DNA of 64,000 bases, taken from the NCBI GenBank assembly GCA_016710165.1, contig JADJLJ010000002.1, forward strand, positions 867,419 to 931,418. Reading direction: 5' to 3'. Positions within the stretch are counted from its first letter, which is position 1. Each line of letters begins with the position of its first letter. This DNA is from Chitinophagaceae bacterium. GTDB taxonomy: Bacteria; Bacteroidota; Bacteroidia; Chitinophagales; Chitinophagaceae. The notes under the pieces were generated by a model. The model was given only the letters and a program-made list of their open reading frames with translations, was not told the origin of the DNA and did no database searches. The translations under genes were made by a program, and so were the position numbers. Below are positions 17,063 to 26,447 of this stretch, piece by piece.

Positions 17063-19606
17063 ATGGATAATAATTTTTCAGCCCAGGTAAAAGAAATAAT
17101 TTCTTACAGCCGGGAAGAAGCGCTCCGGTTGGGAAATGATTTCATCGGCACGGAACACCTGGTTTTGGGATTGATAAGGGACGGAGAGAATACCGCTGTG
17201 AAGATCTTAAAATCACTCAACATCGACCTTTTTGAACTCCGCAAGGAAATAGAGATAGCCGTAAAGGACAAGACCGGCAAGAACATCGCAAACATCAACT
17301 CCCTTCCCCTCACCAAGCAGGCCGAAAAAGTGATACGCATTACGGTACTGGAAGCCAAGGCACAGAAAAGCGCCCAGGTGGAGAGCGAACACCTGATGCT
17401 TTCCATCCTCAAGAACAAAGAGAATATTGCCACACAGATACTGAACCAGTTTGATGTGGACTATGATGTATTTAAAAATGAACTTGGGTTCGTCACCAGC
17501 AACCCTCCCTCTGCTGAATTCAGTGATGAAGGAGAAGAGGATTTTGAGGATGAAAAAAAATACAGCCAGCAAAAATCGCAACGTGCCGGTGCCGGCAACC
17601 AGCCCAAGACAAAAACGCCCGTACTTGATAATTTCGGTCGTGACATCACCCGCCTTGCCGAGAACGGTTCACTGGATCCCATCGTTGGCCGGGAGAACGA
17701 GATCGAACGGGTATCACAGATACTTTCACGCCGCAAGAAAAATAATCCCATACTTATCGGTGAGCCCGGGGTTGGTAAAACAGCCATCGTGGAAGGGCTG
17801 GCATTGCGGATCGTGCAGCGGAAGGTTTCCCGTGTATTATTTGATAAAAGAGTGGTTAGTCTTGACCTGGCAGCCCTGGTTGCCGGTACCAAATACCGGG
17901 GCCAGTTTGAAGAGCGGATGAAAGCCATCATGAATGAACTGGAGAAGAACCGGGATGTGATATTATTTATTGATGAGATCCATACCATTGTTGGGGCCGG
18001 TGGTGCCAGTGGTTCACTGGATGCTTCCAATATTTTCAAACCGGCGCTGGCAAGGGGAGAACTGCAATGCATCGGCGCCTCTACCCTGGATGAGTACCGC
18101 ATGCACATAGAAAAGGACGGTGCATTGGACAGGCGTTTTCAGAAAGTGATCGTTGACCAGCCTTCGGTGGAAGAGACCATTGAGATACTTAACAACATAA
18201 AGAGCAAATACGAAGACTATCACAATGTTACCTACAGTAATGATGCCATTGAGGCTTGTGTGAAACTGAGCGACCGGTATATGACCGACCGCCTCTTGCC
18301 CGACAAGGCCATTGACGTGCTGGATGAAGTAGGTGCAAGAAAGCACATCAAGAATATCAATGTGCCGGAAGAGATCATTGACCTGGAGAAAAAGATCGAA
18401 GACATAAAACTGGAAAAGAATAAAGTGGTGAAGAGCCAGCGTTTTGAGGAAGCTGCCTCGCTGCGGGATACAGAAAAGCGTTTGCAGGAAGAACTGGAAG
18501 CAGCAAAGAATGCCTGGGAGGAAGAAAGCAAACACAAGCGTTACCCGATAGAAGAAGAAGATATTGCCGAAGTGGTTTCGATGATGACCGGGATACCGGT
18601 GAAAAGGATGGTACAGGCTGAAACGGAGAAACTCCGCCGCATGGCCAACGATCTTCAGGGTGCTGTGATCGGGCAGGATGAAGCCATTTCAAAAGTGGTG
18701 AAAGCCATACAGCGCAACCGGGTAGGATTGAAGGATCCTAAAAAACCGATCGGTACATTCATTTTCCTTGGCCCCACCGGCGTAGGTAAAACCGAATTGG
18801 CACGGGCGCTTGCCCGGCATATGTTCGACAGTGATGATGCATTGATACGGATCGATATGAGTGAGTACATGGAGAAGTTCACGGTAAGCAGGCTGATCGG
18901 TGCACCTCCGGGCTATGTAGGTTATGAAGAAGGAGGCCAGCTGACCGAACGGGTACGCCGCAAGCCTTATTCTGTTATCCTCCTGGATGAAATAGAAAAA
19001 GCACACCCGGATATTTATAATATATTATTACAGGTGCTGGATGATGGCCAGCTTACCGACGGAATGGGCCGTAAGGTTGATTTTAAGAACACACTCATCA
19101 TCATGACCTCCAATATCGGGGCCCGCCAGTTGAAGGACTTTGGGGACGGAGTGGGTTTTGCTACTGCCAACCGGATGGAAAATGCAGACGAGAACAATAA
19201 AGCAGTGATCGAAAAGGCCCTGAAGCGTACCTTCAGTCCCGAGTTTTTGAACCGGATCGATGACGTGGTGGTATTTAACTCACTCAGCAAGGAAAATATC
19301 TTTGCCATCATTGATATACTGATGCAGGGGGTAATGAAGCGTTTGTCGAACCTTGGATTTACCATGGAACTGACCGAAAAGGCCAAGGAATTCATAGCAG
19401 ACAAGGGGTATGACTCCCAGTTTGGTGCAAGGCCGCTTCACAGGGCCATTCAAAAATACCTGGAAGATCCTTTGGCAGAAGAGATCCTGAACATGAATAT
19501 CAAGAACGGCGATGTAATGGTTGCCGAGCTGGATGAAGCCGCCGAAAAGATCAAATTCACCCTTAAAGAGGAAGAAAAAAAGAAGGAGAAAAAGTCCGAG
19601 GTATAA
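17063..19606 (+). CDS. clpC: ATP-dependent Clp protease ATP-binding subunit ClpC
   Basis: 847-aa Hsp100 unfoldase that feeds substrates to ClpP. Domain order: two Clp-N repeats (about 3-145), AAA+ module 1 with Walker A GEPGVGKT (about 232) and Walker B VILFIDEIHT, a middle domain with the UVR-type motif QRFEEAASLRDTEKRLQEEL, AAA+ module 2 with GPTGVGKT (about 570) and VILLDEIEKAHPD, and a C-terminal ClpB-D2-small domain. The length and UVR motif mark it as ClpC rather than ClpA or ClpB. Single gene with a strong terminator (19629). Confidence 0.96.
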   Translation: MDNNFSAQVKEIISYSREEALRLGNDFIGTEHLVLGLIRDGENTAVKILKSLNIDLFELRKEIEIAVKDKTGKNIANINSLPLTKQAEKVIRITVLEAKAQKSAQVESEHLMLSILKNKENIATQILNQFDVDYDVFKNELGFVTSNPPSAEFSDEGEEDFEDEKKYSQQKSQRAGAGNQPKTKTPVLDNFGRDITRLAENGSLDPIVGRENEIERVSQILSRRKKNNPILIGEPGVGKTAIVEGLALRIVQRKVSRVLFDKRVVSLDLAALVAGTKYRGQFEERMKAIMNELEKNRDVILFIDEIHTIVGAGGASGSLDASNIFKPALARGELQCIGASTLDEYRMHIEKDGALDRRFQKVIVDQPSVEETIEILNNIKSKYEDYHNVTYSNDAIEACVKLSDRYMTDRLLPDKAIDVLDEVGARKHIKNINVPEEIIDLEKKIEDIKLEKNKVVKSQRFEEAASLRDTEKRLQEELEAAKNAWEEESKHKRYPIEEEDIAEVVSMMTGIPVKRMVQAETEKLRRMANDLQGAVIGQDEAISKVVKAIQRNRVGLKDPKKPIGTFIFLGPTGVGKTELARALARHMFDSDDALIRIDMSEYMEKFTVSRLIGAPPGYVGYEEGGQLTERVRRKPYSVILLDEIEKAHPDIYNILLQVLDDGQLTDGMGRKVDFKNTLIIMTSNIGARQLKDFGDGVGFATANRMENADENNKAVIEKALKRTFSPEFLNRIDDVVVFNSLSKENIFAIIDILMQGVMKRLSNLGFTMELTEKAKEFIADKGYDSQFGARPLHRAIQKYLEDPLAEEILNMNIKNGDVMVAELDEAAEKIKFTLKEEEKKKEKKSEV

Positions 19607-19628
19607 ATATTACCGGTAACAGGTTTAA

Positions 19629-19662
19629 ATGCCATCCGCCTTTGGCGGATGGCATTTTCATT
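19629..19662 (+). terminator. Rho-independent terminator after clpC
   Basis: Perfect stem ATGCCATCCGCC (19629-19640) with GGCGGATGGCAT (19644-19655), loop TTT, then TTTCATTTT. The stem contains the TCCGCC..GGCGGA palindrome found elsewhere in this window. Confidence 0.88.
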
Positions 19663-19751
19663 TTGTGGATAAAACTTCCTCTTTTAAATCGTTGACAATG
19701 TAACACTTATAGAATTGTAGTACGGTTTCTACAAAAAATGTCATAAATCTC

Positions 19752-19783
19752 TTGGAAATATGAAAGCTATTTAGATATATTTG
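19752..19783 (+). promoter_or_regulatory. Bacteroidota-type promoter for the 1,444-aa surface protein
   Basis: TATATTTG at 19776-19783 matches the Bacteroidota -7 consensus TAnnTTTG; TTGG at about 19752-19755 is a possible -33 box 20-21 bp upstream. A leader of about 175 nt would follow before ATG 19961. No other frame occupies 19663-19960. Confidence 0.45.
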
Positions 19784-19960
19784 TGTCCCCTAACAGAATA
19801 GTAATTTTACTGTCTTTCACGTGTTTTCTCCCTTACAAAGCTAAGTTGGTTTTACTATTGAGGTCATACAGACTTAGCAAATTTTCCAAGAAATAAAACA
19901 GAATTTTTTACCGTCCAGTATTCTTTTTTGAAAAGCCAGATGCTTAAAAAATCTGGAATC

Positions 19961-22900
19961 ATGAAAAGAATTGTACCCCTTTTGATCACTGCTGTACTAA
20001 TATGTTCAGTAACCAATGCACAGATACTGCGTGCATTTACACCGCGATACTATAATCCTTCTGTGAAGGGAAATATCGTGTACGTTTCCAACAGTATAAT
20101 TTCTACTTCCGGTGTTGGATCCGGAACACCCGGAACCGGAGAACTGCCTCCTGCGGGAAGTTCCAAGGATAATGACGGTAATGGGATTAATATTGATGTG
20201 GACAATTCCATTACCTCCAAAATGGCTTTTGGAACTGTATGGAACTATCATTCAACAGGTGCAACTCCGACAAATGATGCCTTCGGAAATAACTGGAAAC
20301 AATCCGGCTATACCTTAAATGCTTCCTGGAATACAGGTGCGGTTCCGGTTAACGGGGCCGGTAAATACGGTTATAGTTCCGGGCAGGCAACCTGTATCAA
20401 AAGCGGGCAGGTCCCCATTTGTACACCATTGGCATCGGGAACCAAGTATACCGCCTATTATTTCCGGAATACGGTAAGCTTTACGGCAACAGAATTGTCT
20501 GCCACATTCACATCGATCCAGTTTAACCTGTTGAGAAATGACGGTATCGTGGTTTATGTGAATGGGGTGGAAAGGATCCGGAATAATATGCCTACCGGTA
20601 CGGTCAGCTATGGAACGCTGGCATCTTCCAATATAACACCGGGTGCTGCAGAAGCAGTATCTGTAGATCTGAGTACTGCTTTTTTTACTGCAGGCGTTAA
20701 TACCATTGCGGTGGAAGTGCACTTAAGGTCCACAACCTCACCAGATATGTCTTTTGATATGGAGGTATCAGGGGTCAATAACAATGGTACATTCAATTCA
20801 TCTACAGCCGATCTGAACCTGCCTTCCTGCTCTAACGTACTTTTTGCAGGTTTGTACTGGGGTTCCGGTGAAGGCGGTGGCGATGAAAGTACTTCCTGGA
20901 TCACCGGGGAAACATCCTGTAAATTAAAGCTCCCGGGAGCCGCTTCGTATACTACCATTACGTCATCACAAACAGATTATTACAATTCTTCAAACCCATC
21001 TGGTTTTATGTATACGGGTTTTCAGTGCTTTGCCAATATAACAGCATTGGTGAATGCCACCAGCCCCAATGGTACGTATGCCCTTGCAGATGTGGTGGCT
21101 CCATTGGGTAAAAAAAATGCGTATGGAGGCTGGACACTTATCATCGTATATGCCAATCCTTCTTTGCCATCGCGTAACCTCACCGTGTTTGATGGATGTG
21201 CCGTGGTTGAATCGGGCAATGCCCCGGTAGATGTAAGCATCAGTGGTTTCTTAACACCGCCCTCAGGCCCGGTCAGTTGCGAACTGGGAGCGGTTGCTTA
21301 TGACGGAGACCGCGGCTGGTTAGATTCCTTTTCCTTTAAACAGAATGGGGCAGCTTCTTTTTATAATTTAACGCCCAATGCAACTGCCAACCTCAATGAT
21401 ATGTGGAACAGTGCCATTTCCTACAAGGGGTCGGTGGTAACTACACGGAATCCAGCATTTAATAATACCCTGGGGTATGATGCAAGTATCCTTGAAATGC
21501 CCAATGCAGGTAATACCCAACTGGGCAACAGCAAATCATCGGCAACCGTTCGGTTTGCTTCGCCGGAAGAAATGATCATCGCCCATGTATTGACCACTTC
21601 CATATCGCAGTATAACCCGACCTTTGCCTTTGATAAAACGGCCTCCGATATCAATGGCGGTTCCCTGGTTCCGGGCGACAGCCTGCGTTACCAGATCAAT
21701 TATTCCAACTCGGGTAATGACTCCAGTACCAATACCATCATCACTGACAACCTGCCAGCAGGAACTACTTATATACCCGGTACCATCAAGATCGGCGGCG
21801 TATCCAAAACGGATAACCCGGGTGATGATGAAGCAGAATATGATTTTACCAACAACCGGATCTTATTCCGCATAGGCGTTGGCGCCGATGCGGTTACCGG
21901 TGGTAAAGTGGGGCCCGGGGTTAACAGCAATGTGGAGTTTAAAGTAGTAACTGCTTCTGCCTGTAAGATCGTTAGTTGTGTGGGTTCATTGAAGAACAGC
22001 GCACGGATAAATTATGCAGGCAGGTTGTCTGGCAATGCGCTGTTTGATTCCAGTGGTGTAATGACATCGGGCTGTATCGTAAGCGGACCGGTCATTCATC
22101 CCTTATCTGGCCCCTGCTTTACCCCTAAAGATACACTGCTGGTAAATAAGTGTGCCACGTTAACGGTCACACTTCCCTGGTGGAAATATGCCGGCTATAC
22201 TTTTTATTCTGCCAAGCCTTTTATACCGGCCAATATGTTTAGTCCATATGCACCTATAAGCACTTCAGGTGTTTACTGGGCATATTTTACCAATGGGGCC
22301 GGCTGTTCGGATACGGCCAGGATCGCTGTAATAATCACGGTTTGCGTGGATATTGACGACGATAACGACGGCATACCCGATTATGTTGAATTCAATGATC
22401 CCGTGGCCCTGCAGGATGCGAACAGCAATGGAATTCCAAACTGGAAAGACCCTGCTTACCCCGGTTTTGTTGACACCAACTTTGATGGCGTAAATGATAA
22501 TTTTGATTATGGCGCCGATTCGGATAATGATGGAAACCCTAACTATTATGATACAGACTTCCCTGGCTTCACAGACTCCAACGGCGATGGCGTGAATGAT
22601 AATGCGGATAAGGATAAAGACGGCATTCCCAACCAATACGACCTGGATAGTGATAATGATGGTATACCCGATGTGGTGGAAGCCTATGGTGTGGATACCA
22701 ATGGCGACGGAATAATAGATAACTATACCGATACCGATGCGGATGGTTTTTCCCAGAACGTGGATGCAAACAGCACAGGCGTTCAGGGTTCGGGTAATGG
22801 ATTGGGTATCCCCGACCTGGATGGGGATGGTATTTTCAATTACCTGGATACGGACAGTGATAACGATGGCATACCGGATGTGGTGGAAGTAATGGGAACG

Positions 22901-24295
22901 GATGGTAACAATGATGGCAGGATCGATGGTTTTGCCGATGCAAACAGCGATGGTATAGCCGATAATTTTATCCTGGCAACGGCTTTGTTGAAAACAGGCC
23001 CCGATGCCGGCCCGGTTGACGGACGGGCGGATAGTTATCCCAATAAGAATAAGGACCAGGACCTGCGGCCAAATGCGTATGACCTGGACAGTGATGGCGA
23101 CGGGATCATGGATGTAATAGAAGCCGGGTTGCCGGATGCAAATTTTAACGGGATCGTTGACGGGGTGATGGGAACGAACGGATGGTCAACAACCGTATCT
23201 GCCATGGGCTCCCTGAATGTACGAAATACAGATGCAATCGGTAATCCCGATTACCTGGATATTGATTCAGATGATGATGGTATCCCGGATAATATCGAAG
23301 GGCAGTCAACTGCCGGGTATAAACTGCCTGTGATAAGCGATACCGATGGCGATGGCCTGATAAACACCTACGATAACCTGGTTGGATTTGGTGGTTCCGG
23401 CATCATGGTCTATGATCACGACGCCGATGGCACACCGGATTACAGGGACCTGGATACCGATGGCGACAGTCAGCCGGATGTAATTGAAGGAAATGATTTT
23501 AACCTGAATATGATCGCGGATGATAACGTGACCCTGACGGGCCTTGATACCGATGATGACGGACTGGATAACCGTTTTGATTCATTGAATTCGGTGATGA
23601 ACATCAAAGGAACTTCCTACCGGATGGGAACAGGTGGAACCTTTACCGGAGACCCGTCACCGGGTTCCCGCACTACCGTACAGAAAAAGAACCCGGCAAA
23701 TATCGACCGCGACTGGAGATTCATAGGGACCGTTCTGGTCAACGAATCACTTTATCTGAATGCCATATTGCAAAACACGGATGTACAACTGAACTGGCAG
23801 ATACTCACCGGCGGAATGGTTGATCATTTTGAGATTGAACGGAGTATTGACAACCGGGTGTATAAAAAAATCGCTTCTGTTAACCAGCCTGTAAAAATGA
23901 ATGAACTGCAGGGCTTCACTGCCAGGGATGATGTCAGCAAAATAAATGACGACATCATTTTCTACCGGGTAAAAGTGGTAGGGGCAGATGGAGGCTTTAC
24001 ATACAGTAATATCGTGTCGGTACGTAAACCCAGGATGAACATACCACTGACGCTGATGCCCAACCCGGCCGGTTCAGAGATAGCGCTGAGTTTTTTTGCT
24101 GACAATGCAGAGGAGATCGGCATCCGGATGATCGATATGGGCGGTAAGACCGTATTCAGCCAGAAACAAAAAGTGGTGAAGGGTAATAATGTCATCCGTT
24201 TAACAAACCTCGCCCGGTTCAGCAACGGAACATATACCATGCAGGTGCAGCTGAATAATAAATTACTCAACCAGAAATTTATACTGTTCAACTAA
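19961..24295 (+). CDS. Large T9SS-secreted surface protein with DUF11-like and thrombospondin type 3-like calcium repeats
   Basis: About 1,444 aa. Signal peptide MKRIVPLLITAVLICSVTNAQ. N-terminal region includes a jelly-roll-like part (VSFTATELSATFTSIQFNLL) and a DUF3344-like part (LFAGLYWGSGEGGGDEST). A DUF11-like beta domain follows (about 545-690: FDKTASDINGGSLVPGDSLR ... TDNLPAGTTYIPGTI). The region of about 797-1215 is packed with Asp-rich loops such as DIDDDNDGIPDYVE, DTDGDSQPDV and DSDNDGIPDVVE, which would bind many calcium ions. A fibronectin-like segment and a T9SS type A sorting domain end it (LMPNPAGSEIALSF ... NGTYTMQVQLNNKLLNQKFI). ATG 19961 is preferred to an upstream TTG at 19928 because it starts the signal peptide. 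Probably an adhesin or matrix protein. Confidence 0.9.
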   Translation: MKRIVPLLITAVLICSVTNAQILRAFTPRYYNPSVKGNIVYVSNSIISTSGVGSGTPGTGELPPAGSSKDNDGNGINIDVDNSITSKMAFGTVWNYHSTGATPTNDAFGNNWKQSGYTLNASWNTGAVPVNGAGKYGYSSGQATCIKSGQVPICTPLASGTKYTAYYFRNTVSFTATELSATFTSIQFNLLRNDGIVVYVNGVERIRNNMPTGTVSYGTLASSNITPGAAEAVSVDLSTAFFTAGVNTIAVEVHLRSTTSPDMSFDMEVSGVNNNGTFNSSTADLNLPSCSNVLFAGLYWGSGEGGGDESTSWITGETSCKLKLPGAASYTTITSSQTDYYNSSNPSGFMYTGFQCFANITALVNATSPNGTYALADVVAPLGKKNAYGGWTLIIVYANPSLPSRNLTVFDGCAVVESGNAPVDVSISGFLTPPSGPVSCELGAVAYDGDRGWLDSFSFKQNGAASFYNLTPNATANLNDMWNSAISYKGSVVTTRNPAFNNTLGYDASILEMPNAGNTQLGNSKSSATVRFASPEEMIIAHVLTTSISQYNPTFAFDKTASDINGGSLVPGDSLRYQINYSNSGNDSSTNTIITDNLPAGTTYIPGTIKIGGVSKTDNPGDDEAEYDFTNNRILFRIGVGADAVTGGKVGPGVNSNVEFKVVTASACKIVSCVGSLKNSARINYAGRLSGNALFDSSGVMTSGCIVSGPVIHPLSGPCFTPKDTLLVNKCATLTVTLPWWKYAGYTFYSAKPFIPANMFSPYAPISTSGVYWAYFTNGAGCSDTARIAVIITVCVDIDDDNDGIPDYVEFNDPVALQDANSNGIPNWKDPAYPGFVDTNFDGVNDNFDYGADSDNDGNPNYYDTDFPGFTDSNGDGVNDNADKDKDGIPNQYDLDSDNDGIPDVVEAYGVDTNGDGIIDNYTDTDADGFSQNVDANSTGVQGSGNGLGIPDLDGDGIFNYLDTDSDNDGIPDVVEVMGTDGNNDGRIDGFADANSDGIADNFILATALLKTGPDAGPVDGRADSYPNKNKDQDLRPNAYDLDSDGDGIMDVIEAGLPDANFNGIVDGVMGTNGWSTTVSAMGSLNVRNTDAIGNPDYLDIDSDDDGIPDNIEGQSTAGYKLPVISDTDGDGLINTYDNLVGFGGSGIMVYDHDADGTPDYRDLDTDGDSQPDVIEGNDFNLNMIADDNVTLTGLDTDDDGLDNRFDSLNSVMNIKGTSYRMGTGGTFTGDPSPGSRTTVQKKNPANIDRDWRFIGTVLVNESLYLNAILQNTDVQLNWQILTGGMVDHFEIERSIDNRVYKKIASVNQPVKMNELQGFTARDDVSKINDDIIFYRVKVVGADGGFTYSNIVSVRKPRMNIPLTLMPNPAGSEIALSFFADNAEEIGIRMIDMGGKTVFSQKQKVVKGNNVIRLTNLARFSNGTYTMQVQLNNKLLNQKFILFN

Positions 24296-24387
24296 TAAAA
24301 CCTTAACCAGGCACAATCACATCCCTGACAAAAATGGTTCACGATTAATTTCATTTTGATTTCGTTTTTTTTTGAGCCATTTTTGTC

Positions 24388-25083
24388 ATGGGTATGAAAA
24401 AGAAGATAATCGTAACAATAGATGGCTGGTCATCCTGTGGTAAAAGCACGTTGGCAAAACAGCTGGCCAAAGTACTGGGTTATGTTTATATCGACAGCGG
24501 GGCCATGTACAGGGCCATCACGTTGTATTTCCTGCGCAACCATATTGACTGGACCGATGCCGGGGAAGTGGAGGCGGCATTAAGGAATATCACGATCGAA
24601 TTTCATTACAATGAAGCATCGCAGCAGTCGGAGATCTTTTTGAACGAAAAAAATGTGGAGTATGTTATCCGTGATCTTGTGATAGCTGAAAAAGTAAGCG
24701 ATGTGGCAGCCATTGAAGCAGTACGTACGTTCGCAGTGGCGCAGCAGCAAAAGCTGGGAAAGAAAAAGGGGATCGTGATGGATGGCCGGGATATCGGTAC
24801 CACCGTATTCCCGGTTGCGGAGTTAAAAATATTCATGACGGCAGATACGGCAGTGCGTGTAGAAAGAAGGTTTAAAGAACTATATAATAAAAACCCCAAT
24901 ATCACCATAGAGGAAGTAAAAAATAACCTCGAAATGCGGGATTATATAGATTCGAACCGTAAGATAAGCCCGTTGCGCAAGGCGGATGATGCAATAGAAA
25001 TTGATAATACGAACCTGACGATGGAGGAACAATTAAAAATTGCCATAGATCTTACAGAAAAAAAATTAAAAACACTTGCATAA
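24388..25083 (+). CDS. cmk: Cytidylate kinase
   Basis: 231-aa (d)CMP kinase, which phosphorylates CMP and dCMP for nucleotide synthesis. P-loop TIDGWSSCGKSTLAKQLA near the start, YIDSGAMYRAITLYFL, the NMP-binding region, MDGRDIGTTVFP, and ERRFKELYNKNPNITIEEV are all conserved. The (R)D-x(2)-D-S segment is present as RDYIDSNRKISPLRKADDAI. ATG 24388 or 24394 is the start. Single gene. The flanking genes are unrelated T9SS proteins. Confidence 0.95.
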   Translation: MGMKKKIIVTIDGWSSCGKSTLAKQLAKVLGYVYIDSGAMYRAITLYFLRNHIDWTDAGEVEAALRNITIEFHYNEASQQSEIFLNEKNVEYVIRDLVIAEKVSDVAAIEAVRTFAVAQQQKLGKKKGIVMDGRDIGTTVFPVAELKIFMTADTAVRVERRFKELYNKNPNITIEEVKNNLEMRDYIDSNRKISPLRKADDAIEIDNTNLTMEEQLKIAIDLTEKKLKTLA

Positions 25084-25360
25084 TCAAACCACAATATATA
25101 CTTTTACGCTACCTCCAAGAAACCCTGTACATACAGGCTGCTTATTTTCATTTTTAATATCCCGTTGAAGAATTTCTCATACTGAGTTGATAATGAATGT
25201 CATTATGAATGCAGTTGTTTAAAGTAAACTATCCTTCAAAAAGCTTCTGAACCAGTTTCTGCAGAAAACCTCCATTCGTGGCTGAAACCAGCCCGGATTC
25301 CATCCAATTCTTTTGAAAGGTGACCCTTTTGTTTATCACTGATAATCATTACCGTAAAAT

Positions 25361-26083
25361 ATGAAACGAATCTCTACTTCACAGGAAAAGTTCTATGCAG
25401 GAAGGGTTATAAAATTAATCCCTGCATTGGTTTTGTTTTTAATGCAGCAACCATCTTCCGCAAATGCAGGGGAGAAGGAACTGGTTAAAAGTAACAATAC
25501 GGAACTGTATAAGAATACGACCAGGGTTTTTTTACCCATCGTATGGACCCCTTTAAAAGGATATTATTCGCAGGGAAAAACCTTTTTAACCTGGAGCAGT
25601 CTGCAGGAAAGCAACAGCAGCCACTTTGAGATACAGCGGAGCAGTGATGGGGTGAATTTCCAGTATGTGGGAAAAGTAATGGCTCTTAGCTCCAGTGATA
25701 AAGTAGTGGAGTACGGGTTCAATGATACGAAGACAAATGAAGGGGTCAACTATTTCCGGGTCAAGTATCATGATAACGACGGCAATTTTCAGTTCAGCAA
25801 CACACTCGTGCTGAATGTACGGATCAGGGGGATCAATATTACTGCCATTTACCCGGCGCCGTTTGTTGATAAAGTGCATGTGACGGTATCCAGTGAAATG
25901 AGAACCACCGGAACCATTACGTTGTACGACAATACCGGTAAGCCATTGGTAAGCCGGCAACAGAACCTGCACAAGGGTGTAACTACAATTATCCTTGATA
26001 AACTGGATAACCTGGCAAGGGGGACCTATATCATCCGGGTGCAGGCGGGAGAAACAATTGTAACACAGCGATTAATCAAGTAA
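25361..26083 (+). CDS. Minimal T9SS sorting-domain protein
   Basis: 240-aa exported protein that is almost only a T9SS export tail. After a signal peptide (about 1-37, ending SSANA), a fibronectin-III-like segment begins at about 58 (LPIVWTPLKGYYSQGKTFLT), and the type A sorting domain covers about 160-240 (TAIYPAPFVDKVHVTVSSEM ... NLARGTYIIRVQAGETIVTQ). From LPIV onwards it parallels the end of the 581-aa protein at 26448, so the pair arose by duplication. It has no recognisable functional domain between signal and tail. An AT-rich TATACTTTTA box (about 25096-25105) lies upstream and resembles that of the next gene. Confidence 0.85.
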   Translation: MKRISTSQEKFYAGRVIKLIPALVLFLMQQPSSANAGEKELVKSNNTELYKNTTRVFLPIVWTPLKGYYSQGKTFLTWSSLQESNSSHFEIQRSSDGVNFQYVGKVMALSSSDKVVEYGFNDTKTNEGVNYFRVKYHDNDGNFQFSNTLVLNVRIRGINITAIYPAPFVDKVHVTVSSEMRTTGTITLYDNTGKPLVSRQQNLHKGVTTIILDKLDNLARGTYIIRVQAGETIVTQRLIK

Positions 26084-26118
26084 TTAACGATACAGATAAC
26101 CAAGCACAAACAAAGATG

Positions 26119-26147
26119 TCCCCCGCCTTTGGTGGGGGCTCTTTATT
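26119..26147 (+). terminator. Terminator-like hairpin
   Basis: CCCCCGCC (26120-26127), loop TTT, GGTGGGGG (26131-26138), followed by CTCTTTATTT. It lies 36 bp after the 240-aa T9SS protein. Confidence 0.7.
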
Positions 26148-26196
26148 TAACCGGTAACGGGCGTATTTATTTTTTTCCGGATTTGGGCAAATACAC

Positions 26197-26225
26197 TTTG
26201 AACTCAAAAAAAAATTATACTTTTG
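26197..26225 (+). promoter_or_regulatory. Possible Bacteroidota promoter for the 581-aa T9SS protein
   Basis: TTTG (26197-26200) and TACTTTTG (26218-26225) match the -33/-7 pattern, with a spacing of 17 nt, slightly shorter than usual. The rest of 26226-26447 has no gene and would be a long leader. Confidence 0.4.
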
Positions 26226-26447
26226 TAGTACCACCTCTTATTAAAGACCACGTCCTTTTCCTGTAAACTTATGTATGTCCAAATTTTGATCCAAAGGGTC
26301 CTGACGGATTCTGAAGATTTTCAATTCTGGCTTTAAACTTCTCTCCCAATACCTCTGATCCAGCCACGTGTTCAATAATGCTGTTAATCCTTTCCTTTTT
26401 AAGCTGATTTACCCAAAAAAGAATTTGAAACCTTAAACCTGTACAGG

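Noticed and set aside
22265..22769. Minus-strand frames in the calcium-repeat region
   Set aside because: They arise because GAT/GAC-rich repeats lack stops on the other strand; products are Ile/His-rich low complexity.
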